DNA of 64,000 nt from Microbacterium foliorum (lineage in GTDB: Bacteria > Actinomycetota > Actinomycetes > Actinomycetales > Microbacteriaceae): assembly GCF_003367705.1 (NCBI RefSeq), contig NZ_CP031425.1, forward strand, positions 2,170,001 to 2,234,000, in the 5' to 3' direction. This document shows, piece after piece, positions 19,246-28,040 of the stretch (position 1 is its first letter; each line of letters starts with the position of its first letter). A program made the position numbers and the translations under genes. The notes beneath the pieces are model-generated. The model was not told the origin of the DNA and did no database searches. It saw only the letters and a program-made list of their open reading frames with translations.

Positions 19246-20546
19246 CGGTTCGCTCCCGTCGCCGTGCTGAGTGCCTGGTCCAGGTCCCAGATGATGTCGT
19301 CCGCGTCTTCGAGGCCCACCGAGATCCGGATGAGGTCGGGGCGCACTCCCGCCGCCACGAGCTGCGATTCGGAGAGCTGACGATGCGTGGTGGATGCCGG
19401 GTGGATGACGAGCGTGCGCGCGTCACCGATGTTCGCGAGGTGCGAGGCGAGCTGCAGGTTCTCGATCAGCGTCTCCCCCGCCGCGCGGCCGTCTTCGGCC
19501 TTGACTCCGAAGGCGAAGACCGACCCCGGCCCGAGCGGCAGGTACTTCGCGGCGCGCGCGTGATGCGGGTGGCCCTCGAGCCCCGCCCAGGTCACGTAGG
19601 CCACGCGGGGGTCAGACGCCAGCCAGTCCGCGACGACGCGCGCGTTGGCGAGATGGGCGTCGATGCGCTGCGGAAGAGTCTCGACACCCTGCAGCAGGTT
19701 GAAGGCGGACTGCGGACTCAGCGCCGGCCCGATATCACGCAGCTGCTCGGTGCGGAGCTTGGTGAGGAACCCGTACTCGCCGAAGTTGCCCCACCACGCG
19801 ATCCCGCCGTACGACTCGACGGGCTCCGTCATCTGCGGGAAGCGCCCGTTGCCCCAGTCGAACGTGCCCTTCTCGATCACGACGCCGCCGAGCGTCGTCC
19901 CGTGACCGCCGAGGAACTTCGTCACCGAGTGGATGACGATGTCGGCGCCGTGCTCGAGCGGACGCGCGAGATACGGCGTGGCCAGTGTCGCGTCGACGAC
20001 GAGCGGCACGCCGGCGGCATGTGCGACCTCCGCGAGGCCCTCGATGTCGGCGATCTCACCGGACGGATTGCCGATCATCTCGACGTAGACGACCTTCGTC
20101 TCAGGGCGGATAGCCGCCGCGTAATCGTCCGGATCCGTGGACGCGACGAACGTGGTCTCGACGCCGAACCGACGCAGCGTCACGTCGAGCTGGGTCACGG
20201 TACCGCCGTAGAGCTGCGCCGAGGCGACGACGTGGTCACCCGCTCCGACGAGCGCGGCGAACGTGATGAACTCGGCGCTCATGCCCGACGCGGTCGCGAC
20301 CGCGCCGATCCCGCCCTCGAGCGATGCCAGCCGTTCCTCGAGCGCGGCGACGGTGGGGTTGCCGATCCGCGAGTAGATGTTGCCGTACTTCTGCAGCGCG
20401 AAGAGGTTGCCGGCATCCGTCGCATCCTCGAACACGAAGGACGTCGTCTGGTAGATCGGCACCGCGCGGGCGCCCGTCGCCGCGTCCGGTGTACCGCCGG
20501 CATGGAGAGCTCTCGTTCGGAACCCGAAGCGGTGTTCTTGCGTCAT
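19242..20546 (-). CDS. metY: O-acetylhomoserine sulfhydrylase
   Basis: A 434-residue PLP enzyme of the Cys/Met metabolism family that makes homocysteine (or methionine from methanethiol) out of O-acetylhomoserine. It starts FRTRALHAGGTPD and has SRIGNPTVAALEERLASLEGG, typical of MetY. The PLP lysine is Lys210 in HSVTKFLGGHG, and the Asp that holds the pyridine ring is in VVDATLATPYLARP. The ATG at 20544-20546 overlaps the stop of the synthetase gene and is preceded by GAGGACATC. Length fits MetY rather than the shorter MetB. Confidence 0.92.
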   Translation of the reverse strand: MTQEHRFGFRTRALHAGGTPDAATGARAVPIYQTTSFVFEDATDAGNLFALQKYGNIYSRIGNPTVAALEERLASLEGGIGAVATASGMSAEFITFAALVGAGDHVVASAQLYGGTVTQLDVTLRRFGVETTFVASTDPDDYAAAIRPETKVVYVEMIGNPSGEIADIEGLAEVAHAAGVPLVVDATLATPYLARPLEHGADIVIHSVTKFLGGHGTTLGGVVIEKGTFDWGNGRFPQMTEPVESYGGIAWWGNFGEYGFLTKLRTEQLRDIGPALSPQSAFNLLQGVETLPQRIDAHLANARVVADWLASDPRVAYVTWAGLEGHPHHARAAKYLPLGPGSVFAFGVKAEDGRAAGETLIENLQLASHLANIGDARTLVIHPASTTHRQLSESQLVAAGVRPDLIRISVGLEDADDIIWDLDQALSTATGANR

Positions 20547-22543
20547 GATGTCCTCAGTTCGGCGGTCTCGAGCACGGCGGCGATGTCGTCGACGGCCCAG
20601 GGGTTCTGCAGCGAGGTCGTGTCGCCCAGCGGTGCGGGCGTGCGACCGGCGCGACGATCCTGCTCGGCCTCCCACAGCTGTGCGAGCAGGCGTCGCATGA
20701 TCTTGCCGGAGCGGGTCTTGGGCAGGTCGGGCACCACGACGATGTGCCTCGGCTTCGCGACCGGGCCGATCGCGGTGGCGACCTGTCGTCGCAGCTGCGA
20801 AGTCGAGACCTCTGCACGTCCTGACGCGGTGACGAATGCGACGACGGCCTGCCCGGTGACCGGGTCTGCGACGCCCGCGGTGCCGGCCTCCCCCACCGTG
20901 TCGTGCGCCACGAGCGCCGATTCGATCTCGATCGTCGAGAGCCTGTGGCCGGACACATTCACGACGTCGTCGAGGCGGCCGAGGATCCAGATGTGGCCGT
21001 CGGCATCGCGCGTCGCCCCATCGCCGGCGACGTAGTATCCGCCGTGCTCACCGTGTCCGGCGTACGCCGACCAGTACGCATCGCGGTAGCGCTGCGGGTC
21101 GCCCCACACGGTGCGCGCCATTCCCGGCCACGGACGCCGCACCACGAGGGTTCCGGATCTTCCGGGCGCGACCTCATCGCCGTTCGCGTCGACCACGGTC
21201 GCGTCGATACCGGGCAGCGGCACCGATGCGGACCCGGGCTTGAGCGTCGTCACTCCCGGAAGCGGCGCGATCATCGCGGCTCCGGTCTCGGACTGCCACC
21301 AGGTGTCGATCACCGGGAGCTCGTCACGCCCGAAATTACGACGGAACCAGATCCAGGCTTCGGGGTTGATCGCCTCACCGACCGTTCCGAGCAGACGCAG
21401 GGTCGACAGGTCGTGCCCCGTCGGCAGCTCTGCGCCGAACCAGGTCATGAAGGTGCGGATGAGCGTGGGCGCGGTGTAGTAGACGGTGACGCCGTAGCGC
21501 TCGATGATCTCGAGGTGGCGCTCGCGGTCGGGCGTGTCCGGCGTCCCCTCGTAGATGACCTGCGTCAGTCCGTTCGAGAGCGGGCCGTAGATCTCGTACG
21601 TGTGGGCGGTCACCCAGGCGAGATCCGCCGTGCACCAGTGCACGTCGTCGGGTTTCGCGTCGAAATGCGCCCAGTGCGCCCAGCTCGCCTGCGTGAGGTA
21701 CCCACCGGATGTGTGGACGAGCCCCTTCGGCTTCCCGGTGGTTCCGGACGTGTAGATGATGAAGAGCGGATGCTCGGCATCGAACGCCTGGGGCTCATGC
21801 CGGGACGAGGCGGTGTCGACGACGTCGTGCCACCAGACGTCGCGTCCCTCGGTCCAGGGAACGTCCTGCCCTGTACGCCGGAGCACCAGGACGTGCTCGA
21901 GGTCGGGAAGATCCGCGGCCGCGATGTCGGCCGTCGACTTGACCTCGGTGGCGGCGCCGCGGCGGAACTGGCCGTCGCTCGTCACCAGCAGCGTGGCTCC
22001 GGTGTCGGCGAGCCGGAATCGCACCGCCTCGGCGGAGAACCCACCGAACACCAGTGAGTGCACGGCTCCGATGCGCGCGCACGCGAGGGTGATCACGACC
22101 GTCTCGATCAGCACCGGGAGGTAGATCACCACACGGTCGCCCGGCCGGATGCCGAGTGCGATGAGCGCGTTGGCCGCGCGCGAGACCCTGTCCTGCAGGT
22201 CGGAGTACGTCACGGCGACGCGGTCGCCCGGCTCGCCCTCGAAATACAGGGCGACCCTGTCACCGCGCCCGGCGTCGACATGTCGATCGACGCAGTTGTA
22301 CGCGACGTTCAGGCGTCCGCCGACGAACCACCGCGCGGCGGGTACGGCGTCACCGGCAGGCGGATCCCATTCGTGGGCGGTGTGCCAGGGCTCGGCCCAG
22401 TCGAGGCGCTCGGCCGCCTGCTCCCAGAAGAGGGTCGGATCCGACGCCGCCCGCGCGTACGCCTCGGCGGTGACGTTCGCGGTCGCGGCGAAGCCGGCGC
22501 GCGCCGGATACGTGCGGGTCTCCTGCAGACGTGCTTCTGTCAC
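20543..22543 (-). CDS. Acetyl-CoA (or short acyl-CoA) synthetase, AMP-forming
   Basis: A 666-residue member of the ANL adenylating superfamily, close to acetyl-CoA synthetase by length and motifs. The ATP loop YTSGTTGKPKGLVH is in the middle, with VIDTWWQSETGAA after it. WILGRLDDVVNVSGHRLST marks the hinge. The catalytic lysine is in TRSGKIMRR at about 614. It would join acetate or another short acid to CoA. The choice between acetate and propionate cannot be made by eye. It starts at a GTG one base after the permease gene and overlaps metY, so it belongs to the sulfonate-type ABC/metY operon, an unusual place for an Acs. Confidence 0.9.
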   Translation of the reverse strand: MTEARLQETRTYPARAGFAATANVTAEAYARAASDPTLFWEQAAERLDWAEPWHTAHEWDPPAGDAVPAARWFVGGRLNVAYNCVDRHVDAGRGDRVALYFEGEPGDRVAVTYSDLQDRVSRAANALIALGIRPGDRVVIYLPVLIETVVITLACARIGAVHSLVFGGFSAEAVRFRLADTGATLLVTSDGQFRRGAATEVKSTADIAAADLPDLEHVLVLRRTGQDVPWTEGRDVWWHDVVDTASSRHEPQAFDAEHPLFIIYTSGTTGKPKGLVHTSGGYLTQASWAHWAHFDAKPDDVHWCTADLAWVTAHTYEIYGPLSNGLTQVIYEGTPDTPDRERHLEIIERYGVTVYYTAPTLIRTFMTWFGAELPTGHDLSTLRLLGTVGEAINPEAWIWFRRNFGRDELPVIDTWWQSETGAAMIAPLPGVTTLKPGSASVPLPGIDATVVDANGDEVAPGRSGTLVVRRPWPGMARTVWGDPQRYRDAYWSAYAGHGEHGGYYVAGDGATRDADGHIWILGRLDDVVNVSGHRLSTIEIESALVAHDTVGEAGTAGVADPVTGQAVVAFVTASGRAEVSTSQLRRQVATAIGPVAKPRHIVVVPDLPKTRSGKIMRRLLAQLWEAEQDRRAGRTPAPLGDTTSLQNPWAVDDIAAVLETAELRTS

Positions 22544-22544
22544 G

Positions 22545-23405
22545 TCACACCCACCGTCGGAGCAGGTACTTCTCGACGAGCACGAGAAGAGCGTTGGTGA
22601 TCGTGCCGAGCAGCGCGAGCAGCACGATCGACAGGATGATCCTGTCGACGCGTCCGCTGTTCTGCGAGTCCGTGAGCAGGAATCCGAGGCCCATCGACGA
22701 GGCGATCAGCTCGGCGGCGACGAGGAACAGCCAGGCCTGAGCGAGTGCGAGTCGAAGGCCGGCGACGACCGAGGGAACGACGGCAGGCAGCTGCACGGTG
22801 CGGAACAGCGACCATCCGCGGAGGCTGAACGAGCGTCCCGCCTCGACGAGCTGAGGGTCCACGTGGCGGAGAGCGGAGGCGACGGTCGTGTAGACCGGGA
22901 AGAACGCGCCGATGGCGATCAGGGTCACCTTGGACTCCTCGCCGATCTGCATCCAGAGGATCAGGAGGGGCACCCAGGCCAGCGACGGGACCGCGCGGAC
23001 GGCCGAGAGCGTGGGGCTGAGCAGCACGTCGCCGATCTTCGAGAGCCCGACGATCCCCGCGACCGCGAGTCCGATCACGGATCCGATCGCGAAGCCGAGC
23101 AGCACGCGCTGCACGGAGATCGCGATGTGGGTGCCCAGCACCCCGCGCTCCGCGAGCTCGACGCCCGCCGAGAACACGGAGCCGGGAGACGGGAGCAGGT
23201 AGGGGGCGACGAGACCTGTCGTCGTCACCACCTGCCAGGCGACGACGATCAGTGCGGGCAGCAGGAACCCGCCGATGACGCGCACTGCGGGACGGTCCCA
23301 GGCCTGCCGTGCGCCCACCTCAGGGCGTCGCCGAACTCCGCGAGCGGCGTCGAGAGCATCCTGCGCGTCCGCGGGCACCACCACGCGCTGGTCGGGAAGG
23401 ATCAC
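22545..23405 (-). CDS. ABC transporter permease, nitrate/sulfonate/taurine family
   Basis: A 286-residue inner-membrane permease with six predicted spans after a 40-residue cytoplasmic N-terminus. The coupling-helix region that meets the ATPase is EAGRSFSLRGWSLFRTVQLP, the EAA loop of this family. It resembles SsuC/TauC. The GTG overlaps the stop of the binding-protein gene (GTGA). Substrate is not certain; sulfonates or other sulfur compounds are suggested by metY in the same operon, but no desulfonating monooxygenase is present. Confidence 0.9.
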   Translation of the reverse strand: MILPDQRVVVPADAQDALDAARGVRRRPEVGARQAWDRPAVRVIGGFLLPALIVVAWQVVTTTGLVAPYLLPSPGSVFSAGVELAERGVLGTHIAISVQRVLLGFAIGSVIGLAVAGIVGLSKIGDVLLSPTLSAVRAVPSLAWVPLLILWMQIGEESKVTLIAIGAFFPVYTTVASALRHVDPQLVEAGRSFSLRGWSLFRTVQLPAVVPSVVAGLRLALAQAWLFLVAAELIASSMGLGFLLTDSQNSGRVDRIILSIVLLALLGTITNALLVLVEKYLLRRWV

Positions 23406-24448
23406 TCGCCCCCGACCGCCTTCTCCGCGAACGTGGCGTCGACGATCGAGTCGAGCGCCTTGTCGACGGAGTCCTTGCCGCCCTGCACGTCACCGGAGTC
23501 GACGAGCACCGGGGCGATCTTCTCGAGCACCGCGATCTGGTCGCCTCCCGGGATGCCGCTCACATCGAGGTTGGAGCGCTCGGTGATGACGGTCTTCGCG
23601 ACCTCGGGGTCGATGCCGGCGACCTCGGCGAGCAGCGCAGCCGTCTCGTCGGGATTCTCGAGAGCCCACTCGCGCGCCTGCTCGTACGCGTCGACCACGG
23701 CCTGAGCGAGATCGGCGTGGTTCTCGATGAAGTCTTCGGTGGCGTTGAGGAATCCGTAGGTGTTGAAGTCGACGTTGCGGTAGATGAGCTGGTCACCCGA
23801 CTCGACCTCGGCCGCGGCCATGATGGGGTCGAGCCCTGCCCAGGCGTCGACGGAGCCGCCGTCGAGGGCAGCACGTCCGTCGGCATGCTGAAGGTTCTGG
23901 ACCTCGACGTCATCGACCGAGAGGCCGGCCTCTTCCAGCGACTGCAGCAGGAAGAAGTAGGGGTCCGTTCCCTTGGTCGCCGCCACCGACTTGCCCGCGA
24001 GGTCCTCGACCGAGGTGATGCCGCTGTCGGGGCCGACGACGATCGCCGACCACTCGGGCTGCGAGAAGATGTCGATGACCCGGATCGGCGAGCCGTTCGC
24101 ACGGGCGAGGAGCGCGGCGGAGCCGGCGGTCGATCCCACATCGATCGATCCGGAGCGCAGCAGCTCGTTCGCCTTGTTCGAGCCGGCGGACTGCACCCAC
24201 TCGACGTCGACGTCGTCTCCCAGGATGTCTTCGAGGATGCCCTGGTCGCGGATCACGAGGCTCAGCGGGTTGTACGTGGCGAAGTCGATCGACAGCGTGT
24301 CGGACGACCACTCCCCGGAGGCGACGGCGTCACCCTTCGAGGTGTCGGACGCGGTGGCGTTCTCCCCGGCCACACAGCCGGTGGCGACGAGCATCATCGT
24401 TCCGGCGACGGCGATCGCGGGGATGATTCTGCGGGTGATGGTGCTCAT
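23402..24448 (-). CDS. ABC transporter substrate-binding lipoprotein (SsuA/NMT1 type)
   Basis: A 348-residue secreted lipoprotein. The signal peptide ends in the lipobox LVATGC with lipid-carrying Cys25. The mature part has the NMT1/SsuA fold: LSIDFATYNPLSLVIRDQG, then VEWVQSAGSNKANELLRSGS, then DLAGKSVAATKGTDPYFFL. It would catch the substrate outside the membrane and pass it to the permease. The ATG overlaps the ATPase gene stop and follows GAGGAGAACCG. Family members bind sulfonates, taurine, nitrate or thiamine precursors. Confidence 0.9.
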   Translation of the reverse strand: MSTITRRIIPAIAVAGTMMLVATGCVAGENATASDTSKGDAVASGEWSSDTLSIDFATYNPLSLVIRDQGILEDILGDDVDVEWVQSAGSNKANELLRSGSIDVGSTAGSAALLARANGSPIRVIDIFSQPEWSAIVVGPDSGITSVEDLAGKSVAATKGTDPYFFLLQSLEEAGLSVDDVEVQNLQHADGRAALDGGSVDAWAGLDPIMAAAEVESGDQLIYRNVDFNTYGFLNATEDFIENHADLAQAVVDAYEQAREWALENPDETAALLAEVAGIDPEVAKTVITERSNLDVSGIPGGDQIAVLEKIAPVLVDSGDVQGGKDSVDKALDSIVDATFAEKAVGGE

Positions 24449-25299
24449 CGGTTCTCCTCGGGTGCGGTGCGGTGATGGGTGTCGACGCCGAGTCCTTCGA
24501 GGAGGTCGGCGCGGAGGTTCGCGAGGCCCTGATCGGCCCGGTCGCGGGGACGGATCCCCGGCACGCTGAGGGTGCGCGCGACGGAGGGCGCGTCGGTCTC
24601 CGCATCGCCGCTCAGCGTGCGCAGCAGCAGCACTCGATCGGCGAGATAGAGGGCTTCCTCGACATCATGCGTGACGAGGAGGATCGTGGTGGGCTCGGCG
24701 GCATGGATCTTCAGCAGCAGATCGTGCATCCGCAGTCGCGTGAGCGCGTCCAGCGCGCCGAACGGCTCGTCGAGGAGCAGCACTCCCGGGTTGCGCGCGA
24801 GCGCACGGGCGAGCGAGGCGCGCTGCGCCATGCCTCCGGACACCTCGCGCGGCCGCTGGTCGGCCGCCTGCTCGAGACCGACCAGGTCGAGCAGCTCGCG
24901 CACGCGTGCACGGCCTTCGCGCCGGGCGATGCCGCGGGGAAGACCGAGCTCGACGTTCTGCGCGATCGTGCGCCACGGCAGGAGCCGGGGCTCCTGGAAG
25001 GCGATCGCGGTGCGCTCGTCGACATCGGCGACACCGGTCTCATCGAGAAGGATGCTGCCGCTCGTGGGTGCGTCCAGCCCGCCGACCAGACGCAGGAGCG
25101 TGGACTTTCCGCATCCCGAGGGACCGACGATCGCGACGATCTCGCCGGCGGCGACGTCGACGTCGACGCCGCGCAGAACGTCTCGTCGACCACGGGCGAC
25201 CGGGAAGCTCCGCTCCACGCCGTGCAGGCGCACGGGCTGGGCGGTGCCGGCGATCGCCGGGACGCGTGCCGTGGATGGCGCGGAGAGCAGGGAGGTCAT
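24445..25299 (-). CDS. ABC transporter ATP-binding protein (SsuB type)
   Basis: A 284-residue cytoplasmic ATPase, first gene of the six-gene operon. Walker A is GPSGCGKST, the Q-loop FQEPRLLPW is the sulfonate/nitrate-subfamily form, the signature is VSGGMAQR, Walker B is VLLLDEPFGALD, and the switch His is in LLVTHDVEEAL. A C-terminal extension of about 40 residues follows. The ATG at 25297-25299 is preceded by an inverted repeat at 25328-25357 that could be an operator. Confidence 0.92.
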   Translation of the reverse strand: MTSLLSAPSTARVPAIAGTAQPVRLHGVERSFPVARGRRDVLRGVDVDVAAGEIVAIVGPSGCGKSTLLRLVGGLDAPTSGSILLDETGVADVDERTAIAFQEPRLLPWRTIAQNVELGLPRGIARREGRARVRELLDLVGLEQAADQRPREVSGGMAQRASLARALARNPGVLLLDEPFGALDALTRLRMHDLLLKIHAAEPTTILLVTHDVEEALYLADRVLLLRTLSGDAETDAPSVARTLSVPGIRPRDRADQGLANLRADLLEGLGVDTHHRTAPEENR

Positions 25300-25327
25300 A
25301 GCCCCATGCTGTCCAACTCGCGGAACT

Positions 25328-25357
25328 GTGACGAATGCCGACGTAATGTGCCGTCAC
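25328..25357. promoter_or_regulatory. Inverted repeat upstream of the ABC/metY operon
   Basis: GTGACG (25328-25333) and CGTCAC (25352-25357) form a 6-base inverted repeat with an 18-base spacing, 29 bases before the start of the ATPase gene. It is the only symmetric element between that start and the rpsA terminator. Use as an operator is a guess. Confidence 0.3.
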
Positions 25358-25383
25358 GGAACAGCAGAAGCGGCCGTAGACGC

Positions 25384-25421
25384 GGAACGGGCCGCCATCC
25401 CGAAGGATGACGGCCCGTTCC
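25384..25421 (-). terminator. rpsA terminator stem-loop
   Basis: A 17-base inverted repeat with one mismatch (25384-25400 and 25405-25421) and a 4-base loop lies 12 bases past the rpsA stop. It separates rpsA from the ABC/metY operon. Confidence 0.75.
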
Positions 25422-25433
25422 AGAGCGTGATGC

Positions 25434-26888
25434 TTAAGCGTTGCCGCCCGACAGCTTCTCGCGGAGTGCCGCGAGGGCCTCGTCGTCTGCCAGCGTGCCC
25501 GCGCCTGCGGCCTCGCTCGAGAAGACCTGGCCACCGAAGTCGTCGCCGGCTGCTGCCTCGGCCTCGGCTGCCTTGGCAACCTGAGCCTTGTGGGCCTCCC
25601 AGCGGGACTGGGCTGCAGCGTACTCCTGCTCCCATGCCTCGCGCTGCGTGTCGAAGCCTTCCTTCCACGCACCGGTCTCGGGGTCGAAGCCCTCCGGGTA
25701 CTTGTACTCGCCGGCCTCGTCGTACTCGGCGAGCATGCCGTACAGAGCCGGGTCGAACTCGGTGCCGTTGACGTCGACGGCCTCGTTCGCCTGCTTCAGC
25801 GACAGCGAGATGCGGCGGCGCTCGAGGTCGATGTCGATGACCTTGACGAAGACCTCTTCGCCGACCGACACGACCTGCTCGGCCAGCTCGACGTGCTTGC
25901 TGGAGAGCTCGGAGATGTGGACGAGGCCCTCGATGCCGTCTGCGACGCGAACGAACGCACCGAACGGAACGAGCTTGGTGACCTTACCCGGCGTGACCTG
26001 ACCGATCGCGTGGGTGCGGGCGAAGACCTGCCACGGGTCCTCCTGCGTCGCCTTCAGCGACAGGGAGACGCGCTCGCGGTCGAGGTCGACCTCGAGGATC
26101 TCGACGGTGACCTCCTGGCCCACCTCGACGACCTCGGAGGCGTGCTCGATGTGCTTCCAGGACAGCTCGGAGACGTGCACGAGGCCGTCCACGCCACCCA
26201 GGTCGACGAACGCACCGAAGTTGACGATCGACGACACGACACCCTTGCGGACCTGGCCCTTGTGGAGGTTGTTCAGGAACGTGGTGCGCGACTCCGACTG
26301 CGTCTGCTCCAGCAGCGCGCGGCGGCTGAGGACGACGTTGTTGCGGTTCTTGTCGAGCTCGAGGATCTTGGCCTCGATCTCCTGGCCGAGGTACGGCGTC
26401 AGGTCGCGGACGCGGCGCAGCTCGATGAGCGAGGCCGGCAGGAAGCCACGGAGGCCGATGTCGACGATGAGTCCACCCTTGACGACCTCGATGACCGTAC
26501 CGGTGACGACGCCGTCGTTCTCCTTGATCTTCTCGACGTCTCCCCACGCACGCTCGTACTGAGCACGCTTCTTGGAGAGGATCAGACGGCCTTCCTTGTC
26601 CTCCTTCTGGAGAACCAGGGCCTCGACCTCGTCGCCGACCTTGACGACCTCGTTCGGGTCGACGTCGTGCTTGATCGAGAGCTCGCGCGAGGGGATGACA
26701 CCCTCGGTCTTGTATCCGACGTCGAGCAGAACCTCATCGCGGTCGATCTTGACGATCGTGCCTTCGATGATGTCGCCGTCGTTGAAGAACTTCAGGGTCT
26801 TCTCGACCGCGGCCAGGAAGTCCTCAGCAGATCCGATGTCGTTGATGGCGACCTGCTTGGTGGCCGGGGCGGTCGTTGCGGTAGTCAT
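25434..26888 (-). CDS. rpsA: 30S ribosomal protein S1
   Basis: A 484-residue S1 protein that helps the 30S subunit hold mRNA. Four S1/OB domains are visible, at about residues 35-106, 124-190, 208-280 and 295-368, each ending in a pattern like RVSLSLK or RLILSKK; the last two have the best RNA-binding surfaces (GKVTKLVPFGAFVRV). An acidic, Trp-containing C-terminal tail follows. Length is close to the mycobacterial protein, shorter than the six-domain E. coli form. The ATG at 26886-26888 follows an AAGGA eleven bases upstream; the frame remains open upstream to 27008 but homologues start here. Confidence 0.96.
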   Translation of the reverse strand: MTTATTAPATKQVAINDIGSAEDFLAAVEKTLKFFNDGDIIEGTIVKIDRDEVLLDVGYKTEGVIPSRELSIKHDVDPNEVVKVGDEVEALVLQKEDKEGRLILSKKRAQYERAWGDVEKIKENDGVVTGTVIEVVKGGLIVDIGLRGFLPASLIELRRVRDLTPYLGQEIEAKILELDKNRNNVVLSRRALLEQTQSESRTTFLNNLHKGQVRKGVVSSIVNFGAFVDLGGVDGLVHVSELSWKHIEHASEVVEVGQEVTVEILEVDLDRERVSLSLKATQEDPWQVFARTHAIGQVTPGKVTKLVPFGAFVRVADGIEGLVHISELSSKHVELAEQVVSVGEEVFVKVIDIDLERRRISLSLKQANEAVDVNGTEFDPALYGMLAEYDEAGEYKYPEGFDPETGAWKEGFDTQREAWEQEYAAAQSRWEAHKAQVAKAAEAEAAAGDDFGGQVFSSEAAGAGTLADDEALAALREKLSGGNA

Positions 26889-27091
26889 GTAGTGGGTTGT
26901 CCTTGTGAATGGAGACTCGGGCTGAAGGCTCCGGCCGCGCACGGCCGACTTCGAGCTCTGCAGCGATGGTGTGGGTTTCTGCCACCCGGGCATGCACAGG
27001 CACGCCACGAGTGACAGTCAAGGCTATCAGATCCCGGGAGGATATGACGGACGAGATATCGCCGCAGAGAGTGCGCTGACAGACTGTGTGC

Positions 27092-28033
27092 ATGCCACGC
27101 GCCGACAAGCTGCTCCTGCTCGACACCGCCAGCCTCTACTTCCGCGCTTTCTACGGTGTCCCCGACAAGGTGACGGCGCCCGACGGCTCCCCCATCAACG
27201 CCGTGCGCGGGCTGCTCGACATCATCGCGAAGCTGGTGACCCTGTACGAGCCCACGCACGTGGTCGCCTGCTGGGACGACGACTGGCGTCCGCAGTGGCG
27301 GGTCGATCTGATCCCGAGCTACAAGTCGCACCGGGTCGTGGAGGTCGTCCCCGCCGGCCCGGACGTCGAAGAGGTGCCCGATCCGCTCGAAGCGCAGATC
27401 CCTCTGATCCGCGAGACCCTCCGGCTGCTCGGCATCCCGATCATCGGCGTCGCCGAGCACGAGGCCGACGACGTGATCGGCACGCTCGCCACGCACGCGA
27501 CGATGCCCGTGGACATCGTGACCGGAGACAGGGATCTGTTCCAGCTGGTCGACGACGACAGAGATGTGCGCGTCATCTACACCGCTCGGGGCATGAGCAA
27601 CCTCGAGATCGTGACGGATGCCGTGGTGGTGGCGAAGTACGGCGTGCTCCCCTCTCAGTACGCGGACTTCGCGACGATGCGCGGCGACGCCTCCGACGGT
27701 CTTCCGGGTGTGACCGGAGTCGGCGAGAAGACGGCGGCGACGCTGCTGCAGGCCCACGCCGACCTCGACGGCATCCGTGCGGCCGCCGCTGCCGGAGAAG
27801 GGATGAGCGCGGGCGTCCGCGCGAAGATCCTGGCCGCGACGGACTACCTCGACGTCGCGCCGACCGTGGTCGCCGTCGCGCCCGATCTCGACATCGAGGC
27901 ACCCGGCGATGCGCTGCGCCCCCTCGACCCGGCCGAGGTCGACGCCGCGACGGCCGTCGCGGAGAGATGGAACCTGGGGTCGTCGATGACGAGGGCGATC
28001 ACGGCGATCGCCGGCATCGACCGCCAGGGCTGA
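27092..28033 (+). CDS. Stand-alone 5'-3' exonuclease (PolI N-terminal/FEN type)
   Basis: A 313-residue protein equal to the 5'-nuclease part of DNA polymerase I without the polymerase. It has LLLLDTASLYFRAFYGVP at the start, VACWDDDWRPQWR, the acidic AEHEADDVIGTL and IVTGDRDLFQLVDD metal-binding segments, and the helix-hairpin-helix GLPGVTGVGEKTAATLL. It would remove RNA primers or flaps. It is divergent from rpsA. The ATG at 27092 is preferred over the GTG at 27086; CAGACT lies 6 bases upstream, one base off the leaderless pattern. Confidence 0.92.
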   Translation: MPRADKLLLLDTASLYFRAFYGVPDKVTAPDGSPINAVRGLLDIIAKLVTLYEPTHVVACWDDDWRPQWRVDLIPSYKSHRVVEVVPAGPDVEEVPDPLEAQIPLIRETLRLLGIPIIGVAEHEADDVIGTLATHATMPVDIVTGDRDLFQLVDDDRDVRVIYTARGMSNLEIVTDAVVVAKYGVLPSQYADFATMRGDASDGLPGVTGVGEKTAATLLQAHADLDGIRAAAAAGEGMSAGVRAKILAATDYLDVAPTVVAVAPDLDIEAPGDALRPLDPAEVDAATAVAERWNLGSSMTRAITAIAGIDRQG

Positions 28034-28040
28034 CGGCGGG

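Noticed and set aside
25300..25383. SAM riboswitch ahead of the sulfur operon
   Set aside because: The gap is only 84 bases and I see no riboswitch-like set of paired stems; only one inverted repeat is present.
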